This document shows, piece after piece, positions 9,937 through 22,111 of a stretch of DNA of 44,259 bases. Under the pieces are notes generated by a model. That model was given only the letters and a program-made list of their open reading frames with translations. It made no database searches and was not told where the DNA came from. This DNA comes from Polysphondylium violaceum (Eukaryota; Evosea; Eumycetozoa; Dictyosteliales; Dictyosteliaceae). Location of the stretch: contig AJWJ01000152.1 of the NCBI GenBank assembly GCA_000277445.1, positions 1-44,259 on the forward strand. Direction: 5' to 3'. Positions within the stretch are counted from its first letter, which is position 1. Each line of letters begins with the position of its first letter. Made by a program: the position numbers and the translations under genes.

Positions 9937-11673
9937 TTAAAATTTAACTGTTTGATACAAGAAACCTATGGTTGAAATTGAATCACCCAAACCAACAGTT
10001 TTAGATGGACTTTGACAAACTAAAACAGGGGCAATGTGGAATTCAATACCAGAGTCTTGCCATTTAGTGACTGGAGATGATTTGTTGATGGTAATAGTTT
10101 TAGTAGAACCAGGAGTATATCTATAATCAACTTTAAATTCCAATGGCAAGTGAAGTTCAACGCTATCAAATGCACATGCTTGATTGGTGGCTTCAATAGA
10201 GGAAGCAGCGACACTGGCACTTGCTTTTTCAGAGCTCCAAGCAGAGTTCTTTCTAATTGCTACAATGTGGTATGTGAGATAGTGGAAATGAATTCTGGTT
10301 GTAGTTCTCCATTGTGACATTAGATCAAGTCCCATTTGTGCGGTATCTTCAGCTTGAACGATTCTATTAAAGATGTGAGTGATGGCTTCGACGGCAACGT
10401 TTACAGTGGGTTGTTTGAAATCGTCCATGGTGTATTTATCACCGCCAGTGGCAGTGTAGAGGAACCCAATCTCTTGTTCATTGAGACCCAAAGAATCAAC
10501 GTAAGGAATGACACTATTGGCCAACATACGAATAAAATTCTCTGAAGCAATCGAGGCCAATTCCAAGTGGACGGGGATGTTCTTTGCTGGAGTTAAAAAC
10601 TCACTTGCATCTGAAGAGTAAGGTATCTTTTTCAAGAGATCCATCATATCATGGATTCTTTGTTTTTGTGTGTTTTGATTTAATAAATGAAGACCAGACA
10701 AGAGAATTAAATCTGGTTTCTCTGATAGAATATCTAAATGTTTGTGAAAAGATTCCATTGTAAGTAAATTTGAATTTGTAACATCATTTGAAACGATAAA
10801 TCTATTTGCTCTGGGTGATTTATTATCGCCCCATTGATTCTTTTGTCCATATTCCATAATTAAATGAATTTCATCATAGTCTTGTTTCTCTTTGGTTTCA
10901 TATGGTAAAACTTTAACTTTGGGATCTAACATTTGTTTTAATTGTGATCCAATAACACCATTTAAATAAACATTACAATTTTCTTTTGCTAATCTATTAT
11001 TATTATTCATTAATTCATTAATTATTAATATATATATAGATATTAATAATGTCATATGACTACATTACCTATTAGCCATAATACCAGCATTACCACCAGT
11101 AAAGAATGTTTTCTTTGGTAAGGATAAAGCTTTATCGATAATTTCTTTAAATGTTGATTCATCTTGAACAAATCTTTCAGCAGCACTACCAGATTTAAAG
11201 TAATAAGAAAATGTTTTTTCAAATTGATCAAGATTGTTTATAGTTTGTGATGGAGATACTGATGATTTCGATGGTGAAAGTTTTAATGCTTCTAGTAAAT
11301 CAGTTGCATCTACAATGAGATCTAAATTTGTATTATAACCAACAGCAACAGTTTTATCACTACACTGTTGATTAAATTTATTCCATAGACTTTGTCTAAA
11401 TAAACCATTCTTTATCGATTGTAAAGTAGCAGGATCTCTATCAATGAATGTGTTTTCGTTGTTTTGATTGTTGTTTGCAAGTGCTTGGGGATTGATGAAT
11501 TTAACGTAAAGAAATCCAACAGTGATCAATATAATACAAACAGCTGTACCTAAAAAGAGATTTTGTGCATTCTTTGTTGGGACCACTTTTTTAAATGGAT
11601 CTTTTTCTTTAGATCTTGTTGATCCCGACGAAGTAGAGGGTTGAGATTCTTTGCTTGTTGTTGTTCTTTTCAT
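9937..11673 (-). CDS. adpgk: ADP-dependent glucokinase (ADPGK)
   Basis: Two exons, complement(11069-11673) and complement(9937-10993), with a 75-bp intron; 553 residues. The N-terminus has a basic Ser/Thr-rich tail, then one hydrophobic segment at about 38-60 (FLGTAVCIILITVGFLYVKF), likely a membrane anchor as in animal ADPGK of the ER. The catalytic part has AVGYNTNLDLIVDA, the substrate-loop GGNAGIMANR formed across the splice junction, and the ribokinase-fold C-terminal GLGDSIS carrying the expected catalytic Asp. The enzyme phosphorylates glucose using ADP instead of ATP. It is somewhat longer than the human protein, mainly at the N-terminus. The gene is tail-to-tail with the coiled-coil gene. 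Confidence 0.93.
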
Positions 11674-11954
11674 AGTTTTAATATATGTCTCTTGACATGT
11701 GAGTGAAGATCAAATAAAAATAAAAATGAAAAAATTGATGAAAATGGGAATTTTTTATACTTTTCAACAAAAAAACAAGAAAACTAAATTTTAACAAACT
11801 GACTAAACATCTTCCAAAAATCTTTTATTATGATTCTTTTTTTGGCTCTCGGAGCACTGTTGTTGTTTTATTTTAAGATTGAAAAAAACTTTTTGTTTGT
11901 TTAATACTTTTAAAAAAAAAAAAGGAATATTTTATTACAAAGAGATATCTCATA

Positions 11955-14618
11955 TTAATTTGTTTTTTTAGCTAATAAATTAGAATCCTCTGCTATTTTT
12001 AAAAACACTTCCTCAAGACTTGATAGATTGACATCAATATCGTCAATACCTAAAACATTTTGATTTACTTCTAAAGTTTCCAAAAAATAGGGGAGTTCTT
12101 GAGTTCTTTGTCTGGGTATAGTGAAAATAATTTGTTCATTGGATTTACTAAATACTTTTGCTCCTTGAAGAGTGGTTGTCACAAACGATATAATTCTATG
12201 TTGAGTTACTTTTAAAGCATGTATTTCAATATCATTTTTTGTTTTGATTTCTTCCTTTGATTGATTGTTATTATTAATATTATTATTATTGTTGTTGTTG
12301 TTTTTAGAATTCATATAAATAGTGAGTCTATAACCAGTTCCAAACTTGTTTTTCAAATGTAAATTATCACCCAAACATTTTAATCTACCTGCAACCATTA
12401 TACCAACCCTATCGCCAATTGCTTCACATTCCTCCATGTAATGAGTTGTTAAAATAATTACTTTATCTTTTTTGGCTCGCTCAATGATATCCCATACTTG
12501 ATGTTTGGATACGGTATCCATTCCAGTTGTGGGCTCATCAAGGAAAACTATTTTTGGTGAACCTGTCATTGCAATGGCAACTGATAATCTTCTTTTTTCA
12601 CCAGCACTATATACATGAGTTCTCTTGTTTTCCAAATGAATAATACCAACTTCTTGCAATCTATCCTCTACCTCTTTATTAATCAAATCTTTGGGTATAT
12701 TTTTAAATGCGGCATACAACTCTATATGTTCTCTACCTGTAAGATGTGACCACAATAGATCCTTTTGAGGACAATTACCCATAAATTTCCTAATCTCACT
12801 CATTTGAGTTTTAATAGATTTACCAAAGATAAAAGCATCTCCACTAGTTTGGCCAAATAACCCTGTCAACATATTTAATGTGGTTGTTTTTCCACACCCA
12901 TTTGGGCCGAGTAGAGCAAACAATTGATTATTCTCTATTGAAAGATTGGTACCTTTTACTGCACAAAAGTCTTTTTTTGTTTTAACAAACATGTTGTGTC
13001 TATAGACCTTTCTTAAATTTTTTATCAATACAGCAGCTTGATTAATATTCATTGATTTTACTTTTCTTTCCTCTGCCAATACATCTTCATCCATTTCATT
13101 ATTTGGAAGAGTTTCTTCCTCTTGCTGTTGTTGATCTGACTCTGTGGCACTACTTAAATCTTCTTTTCCTGTCCAATATGAAGGTAATAAAAAGAAATAA
13201 AATGGCTTTGGTGTACCAAATTCACCAGGAAACACATTATCAATATACCAACCCAGTAAAATAAATATTACACCATCCAAAACGATCCATCTGTACACGA
13301 GAATAAGAGGGAATGTTGTGGTATGTGTTCCTATATCCTTCCATCTTAAGCCACTATAATCTGAAGCTTTGGCCAAATCTGTTAAACCTTTGGCAAATAC
13401 AATAGGAGAGAATAGAGAGAATATTGCCTGTATGGAATAAGGTTTTCCATCAATGTACAAAAGATTTGGTATAAAAGCTTGAAGAATTGAAAATAAAATA
13501 AATAAAAAGAAACCTAAAAAAGTAGCCACTTGAGACTTTGACAAAAGGGAACAAAGAAAGAAAGCAAAACAAATAATGGAAAGACCAAATAAAATAAATA
13601 AACAAAAGTATGTACCAAAATCATTTCTTAAAAAGAATTTGAAGCCAACAATAAAGCCACTGGCAATTAATACAAACACATCCAACACAATATAAACTGT
13701 ATAAGTGAGGAACCAAGAGACATAATAAGCTATCTCTTTTAAACCCATCATTCTCATACCTTCTTTTAATCTATTCTCTTTTTCTGCTATAATATCTTGT
13801 AACATCAATACTAATTGAAACATCAATGATGCAAAAAAGAAAATGCTACCCAAATCTGTCACAATGTTGTAATATTTTGTTTTTGGGTGAGCCAAAACCC
13901 CAATGCTCCACTCCAATTCAACAGAGCTTGCCACACCACTAATAGGATTTTTACCAAGAATTTCTATGATTACTTTATCCATAGCCACTTGCATTGGAGC
14001 TATAGTAGTTTCAATAGGTGGTGGACAGGCTCCAATATTTCTCCATCTATTAATACATGATGAATTATATTGTATATCATAAACAATATTTAAACTTGTA
14101 CTAGTTAGTGATGCTTCTTGAAACACATATGCAGCCTGTGTCTTGTTTGGATTATTTAAAATAAATTCATTTAAACTATATGAATCTTTGAATCCCAAAG
14201 TATCCAACTGGCCCAATTGATTATTGACCAACAATCTATCAATCAATCCATTTACCAAAGTATTGTTTGGGGAATATATAAAAGTAAAACAGTCTATACC
14301 ATCATGCGATTTACATTTACTAATTAATTCAACTTTATTATAAATTGAATTTGGTGCTAAATGAATTTTACCATCCAGTTAGTATAAATATAATTTATTT
14401 TTGTTAAACCAATACCTACTATCACCTATTAAAGCATTTGTAGACTCTGCATCATCCACTGCCAATTGGATCAAATATAAACCAACAATAAAAAAGAATG
14501 GTACACTTAATTGAATAGCAGTTGTTACTTTTTTTCTTATTGATAAAAAAAAATTCTTTTTCAATAAAATTAATGTTTGTTTTAAGGCAATTTGAAAGAA
14601 ACCTAATTCTTTATCCAT
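11955..14618 (-). CDS. ABC transporter, subfamily A half-transporter
   Basis: Two exons, complement(14420-14618) and complement(11955-14356), with a 63-bp intron (donor GTAGGT, phase 1); 866 residues. Order: first membrane helix at about residues 30-52, an extracytoplasmic loop with Cys residues, then about six membrane segments between roughly 230 and 460. The cytoplasmic ATPase follows, with Walker A GPNGCGKTTT (near 550), signature YSAGEKRRLS (near 650), Walker B IVFLDEPTTGMD and a switch histidine in LTTHYMEE. The arrangement of one membrane domain and one ATPase domain is typical of dictyostelid ABCA proteins, which must dimerise. Full-length ABCA proteins of animals are twice this size. 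The family moves lipids across or within membranes; the substrate here is unknown. A poly-Asn insert lies in the C-terminal regulatory part. Confidence 0.92.
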
Positions 14619-15029
14619 TTTATAATAATACTACTACTAAGCCAATGACAATTATTTTGTTCTTTTATTAAACATGATCTGATTACTCTAAATTTCAAAA
14701 TTAATAAATAAAAAAAATAAAAAGAAAAGGTTAATGTGATTTCCCGTTTTTAATAATGTTGTTGCAAACATAAAAAAGAGTGAGAGGAGGTGGTTTTGAT
14801 ATTTACTAATGGGTTACTTGTTGATCCCTTTTTATGAAAAAAGTTAAAATTAGAAATATTTATGGCCCACTGGGTGCCCCGATATTTTTTAAAAAAAGTA
14901 TCCATTGTGAAAATCATAAATTGCCAAATTTATTCCGAAATCCCGTTTAGACCTTGACCCCCGACAACATCCACACACCCTAATAACAATAATCTATGAG
15001 AAAAACAAAAACAATAGGGGTGGTAAAGA
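14619..15029 (-). promoter_or_regulatory. Upstream region of the ABCA gene
   Basis: No coding sequence is seen. Less AT-rich islands (GGCCCACTGGGTGCCCCG near 14862, and TTGACCCCCGACAACATCC near 14955) are mixed with A/T runs. TCCCGTTT occurs twice (near 14743 and 14942). CCACACACCC lies near 14970. The Nudix gene ends at 15030 on the same strand. Confidence 0.4.
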
Positions 15030-15790
15030 TTAAAATAATTTACAAATTTCATTTATTTGCTTTTCCAATTCTACCAATTGCTCTGCACTGTCATGATGGC
15101 TGTTGAGGTATTTTAAAAACTCCAGACACTGAGGATCTCGTATTGTTTTGACAAAATTGATATAGAGTCTTTTACTCACACCTCTGATATCTATTTCTTT
15201 GCAACCAAAAGTCTCTATCACTTGAATCATTTGTTGAATATCCACCCACCATATATCTGCATGAGTGAATGAATTAATATCAAATCTAGTTTATAATGAT
15301 ACTGAGAAAAAGATAACTTACCAGTTTTCTCTGTCGATAATATACGATGATGGTATTCTTGATTCTCATTATCTGTATAAGCATATTTAAATTCATTTGA
15401 TAATAAAAATCTAGGTACTGGGGCAATATACATATTATATCCATTATTTCGACTTTTAATTAGTTTTATCAACTTTTTATGATGACTATCTGTTGCATTA
15501 TTATTATCACTATTATTACTATTATTACAAATATTTATATATTCAGACAATATTGAATCCATTATTGTAGTGGTGTGTTTAACACCTTGTTTTCTACCTC
15601 TAATTGATTCATCACTACTAAATAAACCTAAAGTCTCTTCAGAGAATTCTCTAGCGGCACATGTTGAGCTCTTTTCGCTAACATCATCAGTATATCCACC
15701 AAAATCAGAAAGTCCTCTACCCTCCTTCCCAAGGAGAATGTATATTTTCGATTTATAGACTGTATATGGTAATACTCCTGCGGCATACAT
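15030..15790 (-). CDS. Nudix hydrolase domain protein
   Basis: Two exons, complement(15322-15790) and complement(15030-15256), with a 65-bp intron; 231 residues. Residues about 3-130 form the Nudix fold. The Nudix box is recognisable as GGYTDDVSEKSSTCAAREFS followed by EETLGL: E-x7-RE and EE are intact, but the distance from Gly to Glu is one longer than in GX5E, and the closing Gly is shifted by one. A poly-Asn/Ser insert follows. The C-terminal exon (DIWWVDIQQM onwards) is helical and has no known motif. Nudix enzymes hydrolyse nucleoside diphosphates linked to another group; the substrate cannot be told. It is divergent from the LRR gene. Confidence 0.8.
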
Positions 15791-16240
15791 TTTTACAATT
15801 CCTATTACTCTACAAACACTATTACAATACTATTACTATTACTATTACTATTTTAATGATATGACTCTCTATCATTCAATTTATAAAAAAATATTACAAC
15901 GTCGATTAGTTTGAAAAATTTTTATTTAAATATGAAATTTTTAAGAATTGAATATCGCTATGGTGTGGGATTTACATATAAACCATTGGGATATTGTTTA
16001 ATACAATATGATAAAGAGATGGCCTCTATCATTTAAACAATCTTTAAATGAAATAATAGAAACTTTGCTCGGATATCATATCTGTCGAGAATAGAAAAAT
16101 GATGAAAAGAAAAAAAAAAAAAAAAGAAAAAAATTTGAAAAATTTGAAAAAATAAAAAAACGATTGATTCGTTCGTTTTATTGAAATAGAATATTTATCT
16201 ATCTGACAGACAGAGAAAAAGAGGAGTCTACTGATTCGAA
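15791..16240. promoter_or_regulatory. Divergent promoter region between Nudix and LRR genes
   Basis: AT-rich, with ATTACT repeats at about 15828-15852 next to the Nudix start and a purine-rich run at about 16100-16160 before the LRR gene. A 34-codon ORF (listed separately) lies in the middle. Nothing else is recognised. Confidence 0.4.
15932..16036 (+). CDS. Possible small ORF, 34 codons
   Basis: An ATG-initiated frame with a protein-like composition (begins MKFLRIEYRYGVGFTYKPLG, ends in MASII) lies alone in an AT-rich intergenic region. The codons are less AT-rich than the surroundings. No splice sites extend it and no family is recognised. It could be a micropeptide gene, an upstream ORF of the LRR transcript, or chance. 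Confidence 0.15.
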   Translation: MKFLRIEYRYGVGFTYKPLGYCLIQYDKEMASII

Positions 16241-18205
16241 ATGAATATAGATGAAAAGAATTTAACAAACTTTATAGGAGGAGATATTAAAACTATTGAA
16301 ACTATAAACTTGGCAAATAAAAATATAAAATCAATTAAAGATCTCAGTGCATGTGGTAAATTGAAAAGATTAGATTTATCAAAGAATGCCATTACCACTT
16401 TAGATTCAATTAAAAAGAATACAGCTTTAGAATGGATTAATCTTGGTGAAAATCAACTATCATCAATGAGTGATATTAAACAATTAACTAAACTTAAAGG
16501 TATCTTTATTATTATGATTATTTATTTTGATTGGGGATACAATCATCATGGTCATCATTACTAACAACATACTTTTACTTTCTATTTAGTATTAAATATA
16601 TCAAATAATTTACTTAAAAAGATTGAAGGATTAGACAAATTTACAGAATTAAAAGCATTGGTACTTAATAATAATGAAATAAGCAAGATTGAATCTATGG
16701 AGTATTTAACTCAATTAAATACTTTGGTTTTATCAAGAAATAAGATTACTGATATTTCAAATATTATTCAATTAAAAGAATTGACAAAAATATCTCTTAC
16801 TCACAACTCTATTAAAATGATTCCAAATATTTCTCAACTTACAAAGGTAATTATATTCTTTATTATAGTTTAAGATTTCTCTCATACTAATACCTATCAT
16901 TATAATTAGTTAAAGGAAATTAAATTATCTCACAACAAAATCTCTTATATCGACTCATTAAACGAAAACTTGAATAGTCTTTTTATTTTAGATTTGTCAC
17001 ATAATTTAATTAAAACTTATGAGTAAGTTTATTATTATTTATATATTCTCACAACCTTTATTTTTTTAAAATATATATTAATCTATGATCTATATAGTGA
17101 TATTGAACCAATTACAAAATTAAAAAGTTTAAAGAGTCTTAGTTTAATTGGTAATCCAATTTCCACTTTACCAGATTATAAAGAAAAAATTAAAGAACTT
17201 ATTCCAGCTTTAGATTCTTTAGATGGTAGACCATTCTCTGAAAGATCAATGAATAAAATTAAAAAGAAGAAAGAGAATGAAATTAAAAGAGTCGTTTTGG
17301 AAAAGAAAAAACTAAGAGCTGCCAATAAAATGAATGACAGTGATAATAGTGACAATGATGAAGGTGACAAGAAACAAATCAAAAAAGAAAAAGTAATTAA
17401 AAAAGAATATTTAGGTAAAAAGGAACTCAAAGAAAACACAAAGAGACCCTCTCTTACAATGGATAAATCAAATGGTGAAAAGAAATCAACAAGAGAAAAT
17501 AATAAGCCAGCTCCAGCTAAAAAAGAGATCAAGAAACCAATTTCTGAATTAAAAAAAAGAAAGCAAATTGATCAATATGATGATGAGGTTGGTGGTGACG
17601 ATGCCCCAGAGGAAGAATCATCTTCTTCGAGACCAGAAGATATGATTTCCAAAAAACAATCAAAGAAATTAAAGAAAGAAACACCAATCAAATCAAAGAA
17701 GGTTGAAAAGAAAGAATCTTTAGTTCCATCCATGGGATCATCGTATCCATTAATTAAAAGTTGTGCTACTGCTAATACTGGTTATCCATTAATGTCATCT
17801 ACATCCAATGATAGTGATGATGATTATAAAGTTATTGGTGAAGACACAACACCAACAACAACAACCACAAAGAAAGTTGAAAAGAAAACACCAACCACAA
17901 AGAAATCTTCTGCTACTCCAGTTGCAAATGTGAAAAAACCAGTAGCAAAGAAACAAACTCAACAAAAGAAAAAACAACAAGAAGAAGAAGAAACTATATT
18001 AAACTATGATGAAGATGAAGAAGTTGAACTTGATCAATTAAAGAAAAAGAAACCAGCTGCCAACTCTGATTACATGAGACCAAATATGAGCAATAAGAAA
18101 CTTATGGAAGAAACCAATTATAAAGTTGAAGTTGTTAAACAAAGCAAAACTAAATTCAATCCAAATGAATTAGTAGCATCCTCAGCAGCAATGGCATGGG
18201 ATTAA
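16241..18205 (+). CDS. Leucine-rich-repeat protein with long basic Lys-rich tail
   Basis: Four exons: 16241-16499, 16590-16846, 16910-17022 and 17098-18205; introns of 90, 63 and 75 bp; 578 residues. Residues about 20-240 are SDS22-type 22-residue LRRs (pattern LxxLxLSxNxI, for example LKRLDLSKNAI, LNTLVLSRNKI, LKEIKLSHNKIS), closed by an LRR cap with SLIGNPIS and PALDSLDGRPF. Introns cut within repeats, so splicing is needed to keep the LRR array. The rest is a charged, low-complexity Lys/Glu/Ser tail with several KKxKK clusters that could be nuclear localisation signals. No enzyme domain is visible. The family probably acts as a protein-binding scaffold, perhaps nuclear. It converges with CHID1 at 73 bases. 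Confidence 0.85.
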
Positions 18206-18278
18206 AATAAAATAAATAAATAATTTATGAATATATTAATTAGATCACAGTAGTGCTATTTATTCAACTTTAAATTAT

Positions 18279-19573
18279 TTATAATAAATCATAAAAGTAA
18301 TCTAAACCTTGACCAATCTCCCAAATTGATATGGAAACTTTATATTCTTTTGCCAATTGAATTCTTTGATCAATGAATAAAAGAGATGGATAAGTAACTA
18401 CGGTTTGAACACCTTTATCAAAGTAGGCAAGTGAATGTTCTTGAGTCATATCATTCCAAATGATCTTTTGGTCTTTATTAGATTTCAACAACTTTAAATA
18501 TTCATGTCCTACAACTGGTGATGGTTGTTGTTGATTTTTAGACATTGATACCTTGTAACCATAGAATGGAATACCAACAAATAATTTCTGACTAATAGCC
18601 TCAGGATTTGATTCATCTGATCTATAATATGATAAATAAATCTTTATATTATCTTCTACCCATTGCTTAGGTGCATTTGCACCTTGAGATGGTGCATAGT
18701 CGTATGTCATCAATGAGAATCCATCTACTGTTTTAGATAACATTGCAAAATCAATTTCATTAAATAATGGTGGTCTACTCTTATCTTGAGAAATTGGCTA
18801 TACAATAATTGGTCAGTAAAATATAATAGACATCTCTCTATTAACTCTACTTACAGTAATAACTATAATCAACTCTTTGTTTAAGGCATGAAGTTTTTCA
18901 GCCAAGGTTTCTAAAAATTTATTTCTAACATCTCTATTGGTCATATAAATAATACCTTCTAATACTAAACCATCAAAATTATGTTTTCTAATGATAATGA
19001 GTTATATATATTAATATATTGGCATATATAAGAATAAAGAAGTACCTATAATTACTTTAAAGTTTCAATAAGAGAGTTTATAAACTTTTGATTCTTTAAG
19101 GTTGTTTCAAATGTATTTGTATTCCATGCATTACCTTCAAAAGCAAATCTAGGTAATACCTTTGTCTTTGAACCATCTCTTACTCTATCGACCCAACCCT
19201 TATCAACATTGTGATCACCTTCAATCAAGAACGATGATTTTTCATACTTTATTTGATACCATACTGGTGATAGATGAGTGAATTTGTGTTTAAATGTTTC
19301 GGCTATTTGATAGCCCTTTGAATTCCATGGTGTTATATATGCCAATGTATTTGATTTAAATGATTTTCTACTGGTGTCTTTGTAATACATATTTGCATTC
19401 TTTAATATCACAGTAGGTTTAATATTCTCTCTAATCAAGTTTCTCTTTCGAACATCTTTCGAAGTTAATAAACTTTCTTCGTCATCAGTAAAAGTCTCCT
19501 GACTTGATACCACTGCTATAGCTGCAACTAAAATGACAACTACAAATAAAATATAATTGATATTGATCTTCAT
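18279..19573 (-). CDS. chid1: Chitinase-domain-containing protein 1 (CHID1), GH18-like
   Basis: Three exons: complement(19056-19573), complement(18855-18987) and complement(18279-18797); introns of 68 and 57 bp; 389 residues. The start at 19573 is preferred over one 51 bases upstream because it begins a clean signal peptide (MKININYILFVVVILVAAIA). The GH18 barrel shows NTLAYITPWNSKGY, KFTHLSPVWYQI, FDGLVLEG, FSLMTYDYA and the hallmark C-terminus ISIWEIGQGLDYFYDLL, almost the same as human CHID1. The DxxDxDxE chitinase motif is reduced to DGLVLE, as in the family, which binds glycans or lipids rather than degrading chitin. Expected location: secretory or lysosomal compartment. Confidence 0.93.
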
Positions 19574-20099
19574 TGTTATATATGCATGCTGTGAGACAAA
19601 AAAAAAATTAAAAAAAACTCGCAAGATAGTCTTTCTTTTAGGACAATCAAAACTCAGTAACTGCTAAGACTTATTAACAGCTCATATCTATCTACTAAGT
19701 CTTTGACTATCCTAAAATAAAGGAACTCTTGTTCAATATCAATCCAGCCTTGCATATATACAAATTCTGTATGAATAAACTCTTTGATAGGAATCTGAGG
19801 TACAGAACTATAAAACAAATCAGTCCCCAGACATATTCAAAGTTTAATATGTGGAATTTCAATATTCATCTAAAAAGAGTGGTTGTCTTTGAATCGTCTT
19901 TGAAAGTATTTTGCAGAATCAATATAGAATTCTTTGCAAAAGATTCAGAGAAAAAATTTAGAAATTTTTTTTATATGTGGTATTTTAAAAATTTATGAAA
20001 GTTGACGCAAATATTTAATGAATGTCCAAATTTGAGAAAATCAAATCAAAACGATTAAAGAAAATCAAGTATCTAAATATAAATATATAAAACCAAACA
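19574..20099. other. Divergent region between CHID1 and dioxygenase genes
   Basis: Contains an imperfect inverted repeat (19630-19723, listed separately) followed by about 270 bases (19729-19998) with less AT bias than normal spacer. The plus strand is open for 89 codons, with the first ATG at 19771 and the end in MWYFKNL. On the minus strand, about 60 open codons (19664 to about 19845) read GWIDIEQEFLYF and similar without an ATG at the start. No family is recognised on either strand. A decayed gene or unannotated small gene is possible. Confidence 0.35.
19630..19723. repeat. Imperfect inverted repeat, about 30-nt arms
   Basis: Arms 19630-19658 and 19693-19723 match as inverted copies (shared core TTTTAGGA...TCAAA) with several mismatches and one indel, separated by 34 nt. 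Several mismatches become G-U pairs in a minus-strand transcript. It may be an RNA hairpin or the remnant of a small mobile element. Confidence 0.5.
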
Positions 20100-20767
20100 A
20101 TGACACAAAATTTAAAAGCAGTAAATGTATTCCCAAAGGAAGCTAATTTATTAGCCTTTACCATCGACAATGTATTCTCTAAAGAAGAGTGTGAAGAATG
20201 GATAGCACACACTGAAAAAATAGGTTATGAAAAGGCTTTGGTAAATGTTGGAAATGGTCAACAACGTTTAATGACAGATATTAGAAACAATGACAGATGT
20301 ATCATTGATAGCGAAGAAATGGCTGATAAAATCTATCAAAGAGTAAAGCAATTTATTCCAGATACTTTTCATTTCAAAGACAAAGTTTCTTTAAATGAGA
20401 GATTACGTTTCTTACGTTATAAACCTGATCAAAAATTTGAAGCTCATTATGATGGATCCTATGTGTATGTATTTTAATTTTTTTTTCTTATTCGACTACT
20501 CTGATATTAATTTTAAAATAATTCCAATCTTATAGGAGAGAATCAGGACCTAAAAAAGGAGAAAGATCTTATATCACTCTACAACTCTATCTTAACGAGG
20601 GTGCCAAAGGAGGTGAAACAACATTTTTTGTACAAAGAAAGGAATACAGTGTTACACCCAAAACTGGTATGGTTGTTATCTTCCAACACAATATTTTACA
20701 TGAAGGTGCAGAGGTCCAAAAGGGTTTGAAATATGTAGTCAGAACAGATGTAATGTATTCTGCCTAA
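20100..20767 (+). CDS. 2OG-Fe(II) dioxygenase, prolyl-4-hydroxylase-like
   Basis: Two exons, 20100-20464 and 20536-20767, with a 71-bp intron; 198 residues. The jelly-roll fold keeps all cofactor ligands: H116 and D118 in EAHYDGSY, H177 in NILHEG, and K187 in GLKYVVR for 2-oxoglutarate. The segment LRFLRYKPDQKF before the HxD and GGETTF in the middle are typical of the P4H family. It has no signal peptide or membrane segment, so a cytosolic or nuclear protein substrate is more likely than collagen; the substrate is unknown. It lacks the extra C-terminal domain of the Skp1 hydroxylase PhyA. The gene converges with a mitochondrial carrier at 86 bases. Confidence 0.88.
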
Positions 20768-20853
20768 GCTGTCTGTGTAAATAAAATAAACATGTGTATA
20801 TTTAATTCATGAAACAATTGTACATTTATATAAATATTTATTGCATTGATTGG

Positions 20854-21809
20854 CTAACCTAAAAATTTAATCACCAATTCATATACGGAAAACATTGCGG
20901 CATTTGCTGGAAAAGATCTAATGATGGTTGGTGTGTAGCCTCTAAAACAACCCTTGATACCCTCTCTTTTATAAATATCTCTAAGTACACTGACGATGGA
21001 TGGGGCAGGACCACCCTCCATAATCTGAATCTTTGATTTGGCTACATCGACAGGATAGAGAACGGTCCAGTAGGCCATACCACCCAAACCTCCAGACACG
21101 ATCAGTGATGGTATGTTCAACTCTGCATTGGGGCTATGTGCACCAAAGTAACGTTTACAAGATTCATATACACTAAAGAAAGCCATATTACCAACAATCT
21201 CTCTGGCCACAGTTGGACCAAATCCTCTATAGATACCCTTGATGCCACCCTCTTTGAGGATTTGAACCATACAATCAAATGATCCCTTGTATTTTGCAGA
21301 ACCTGTTGTTTGAACTTGTAATCTGCATTTAATCAACTCTACCGGTGTGAGAATGGTCGATGCACACAAACCGGCAAAACCACCAGCAATACTGCATTGT
21401 GGAATGGTGAGTGGAATGCTTGGATCCTTTTGTAACAACTGTTTCATTTGACCATACCCAGCAAACAACACTGCATTCTCAACCATCATTCCGATGAGTG
21501 GTGATGTGACACCTTTATATAAACCTGTGAAACCTTCATACTTTACTGTATTTTTCAATGTCTCTATAATTCCCACTGGTGTAGTACTAGTCTGTACACG
21601 CACTCTAACTGTATCGAATGGATGTCTGTATGTGTAGTGTGATGAATATTGTTGTTATTATTAAATTCTATAGATGTATGTGTGCCCCAATTAATATTCA
21701 TCAATAATTAAATGAATGGATCCATGATCGATATTTACCCTGTAAACAGACATGCGACACCGGCAGCAGTGCCTGCAATTGAATCCTTAATACCTCTTTC
21801 TGTTGACAT
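20854..21809 (-). CDS. Mitochondrial substrate carrier family protein
   Basis: Two exons, complement(21739-21809) and complement(20854-21625), with a 113-bp intron; 280 residues. Exon 1 encodes MSTERGIKDSIAGTAAGVAC. Three repeats carry the carrier signature Px[DE]xx[KR]: HPFDTVRVR, formed just across the splice junction, TPVELIKCR and YPVDVAKSK. Each is followed by GxxGxYxG-type motifs (GFTGLYKG, GGIKGIYRG, GIKGCFRG). There are six expected membrane helices in the inner mitochondrial membrane. The pattern is closest to the ornithine/acylcarnitine group (SLC25A15/A20/A29), but the substrate is not certain. Confidence 0.92.
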
Positions 21810-22111
21810 ATTTAATATGGATATCTGTCTCTTGTATTACAACACAATGCTGAAAAAAATGAAAATCAACAAAGTTCTCGTTTTAAAAAAAAAAAAAAAT
21901 AAGAAAAAAATACAAAAAAAGAAAAAAAATCACAATTCTGCAAAAAGGTGCGAAAAAGACTATTACACAAAGAAAGAGATTTATACCATTTAAAATTAAA
22001 AATTTTAAAAGATACACATCTCTCTAATAGAAGAAAATCTAAATTTGTGATGTATGCTATCTTTTTTTCCTTTTTAAATTTTTAAATTTTTTTGTTTATT
22101 TTCAATTTATA
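21810..22111 (-). promoter_or_regulatory. Carrier promoter and AGC kinase 3' flank
   Basis: Mostly A runs near the carrier start (21885-21950) and T runs near the kinase stop. No further gene is seen. An ATG-started plus-strand frame over this part reads low-complexity Lys and is not credible. Confidence 0.4.
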
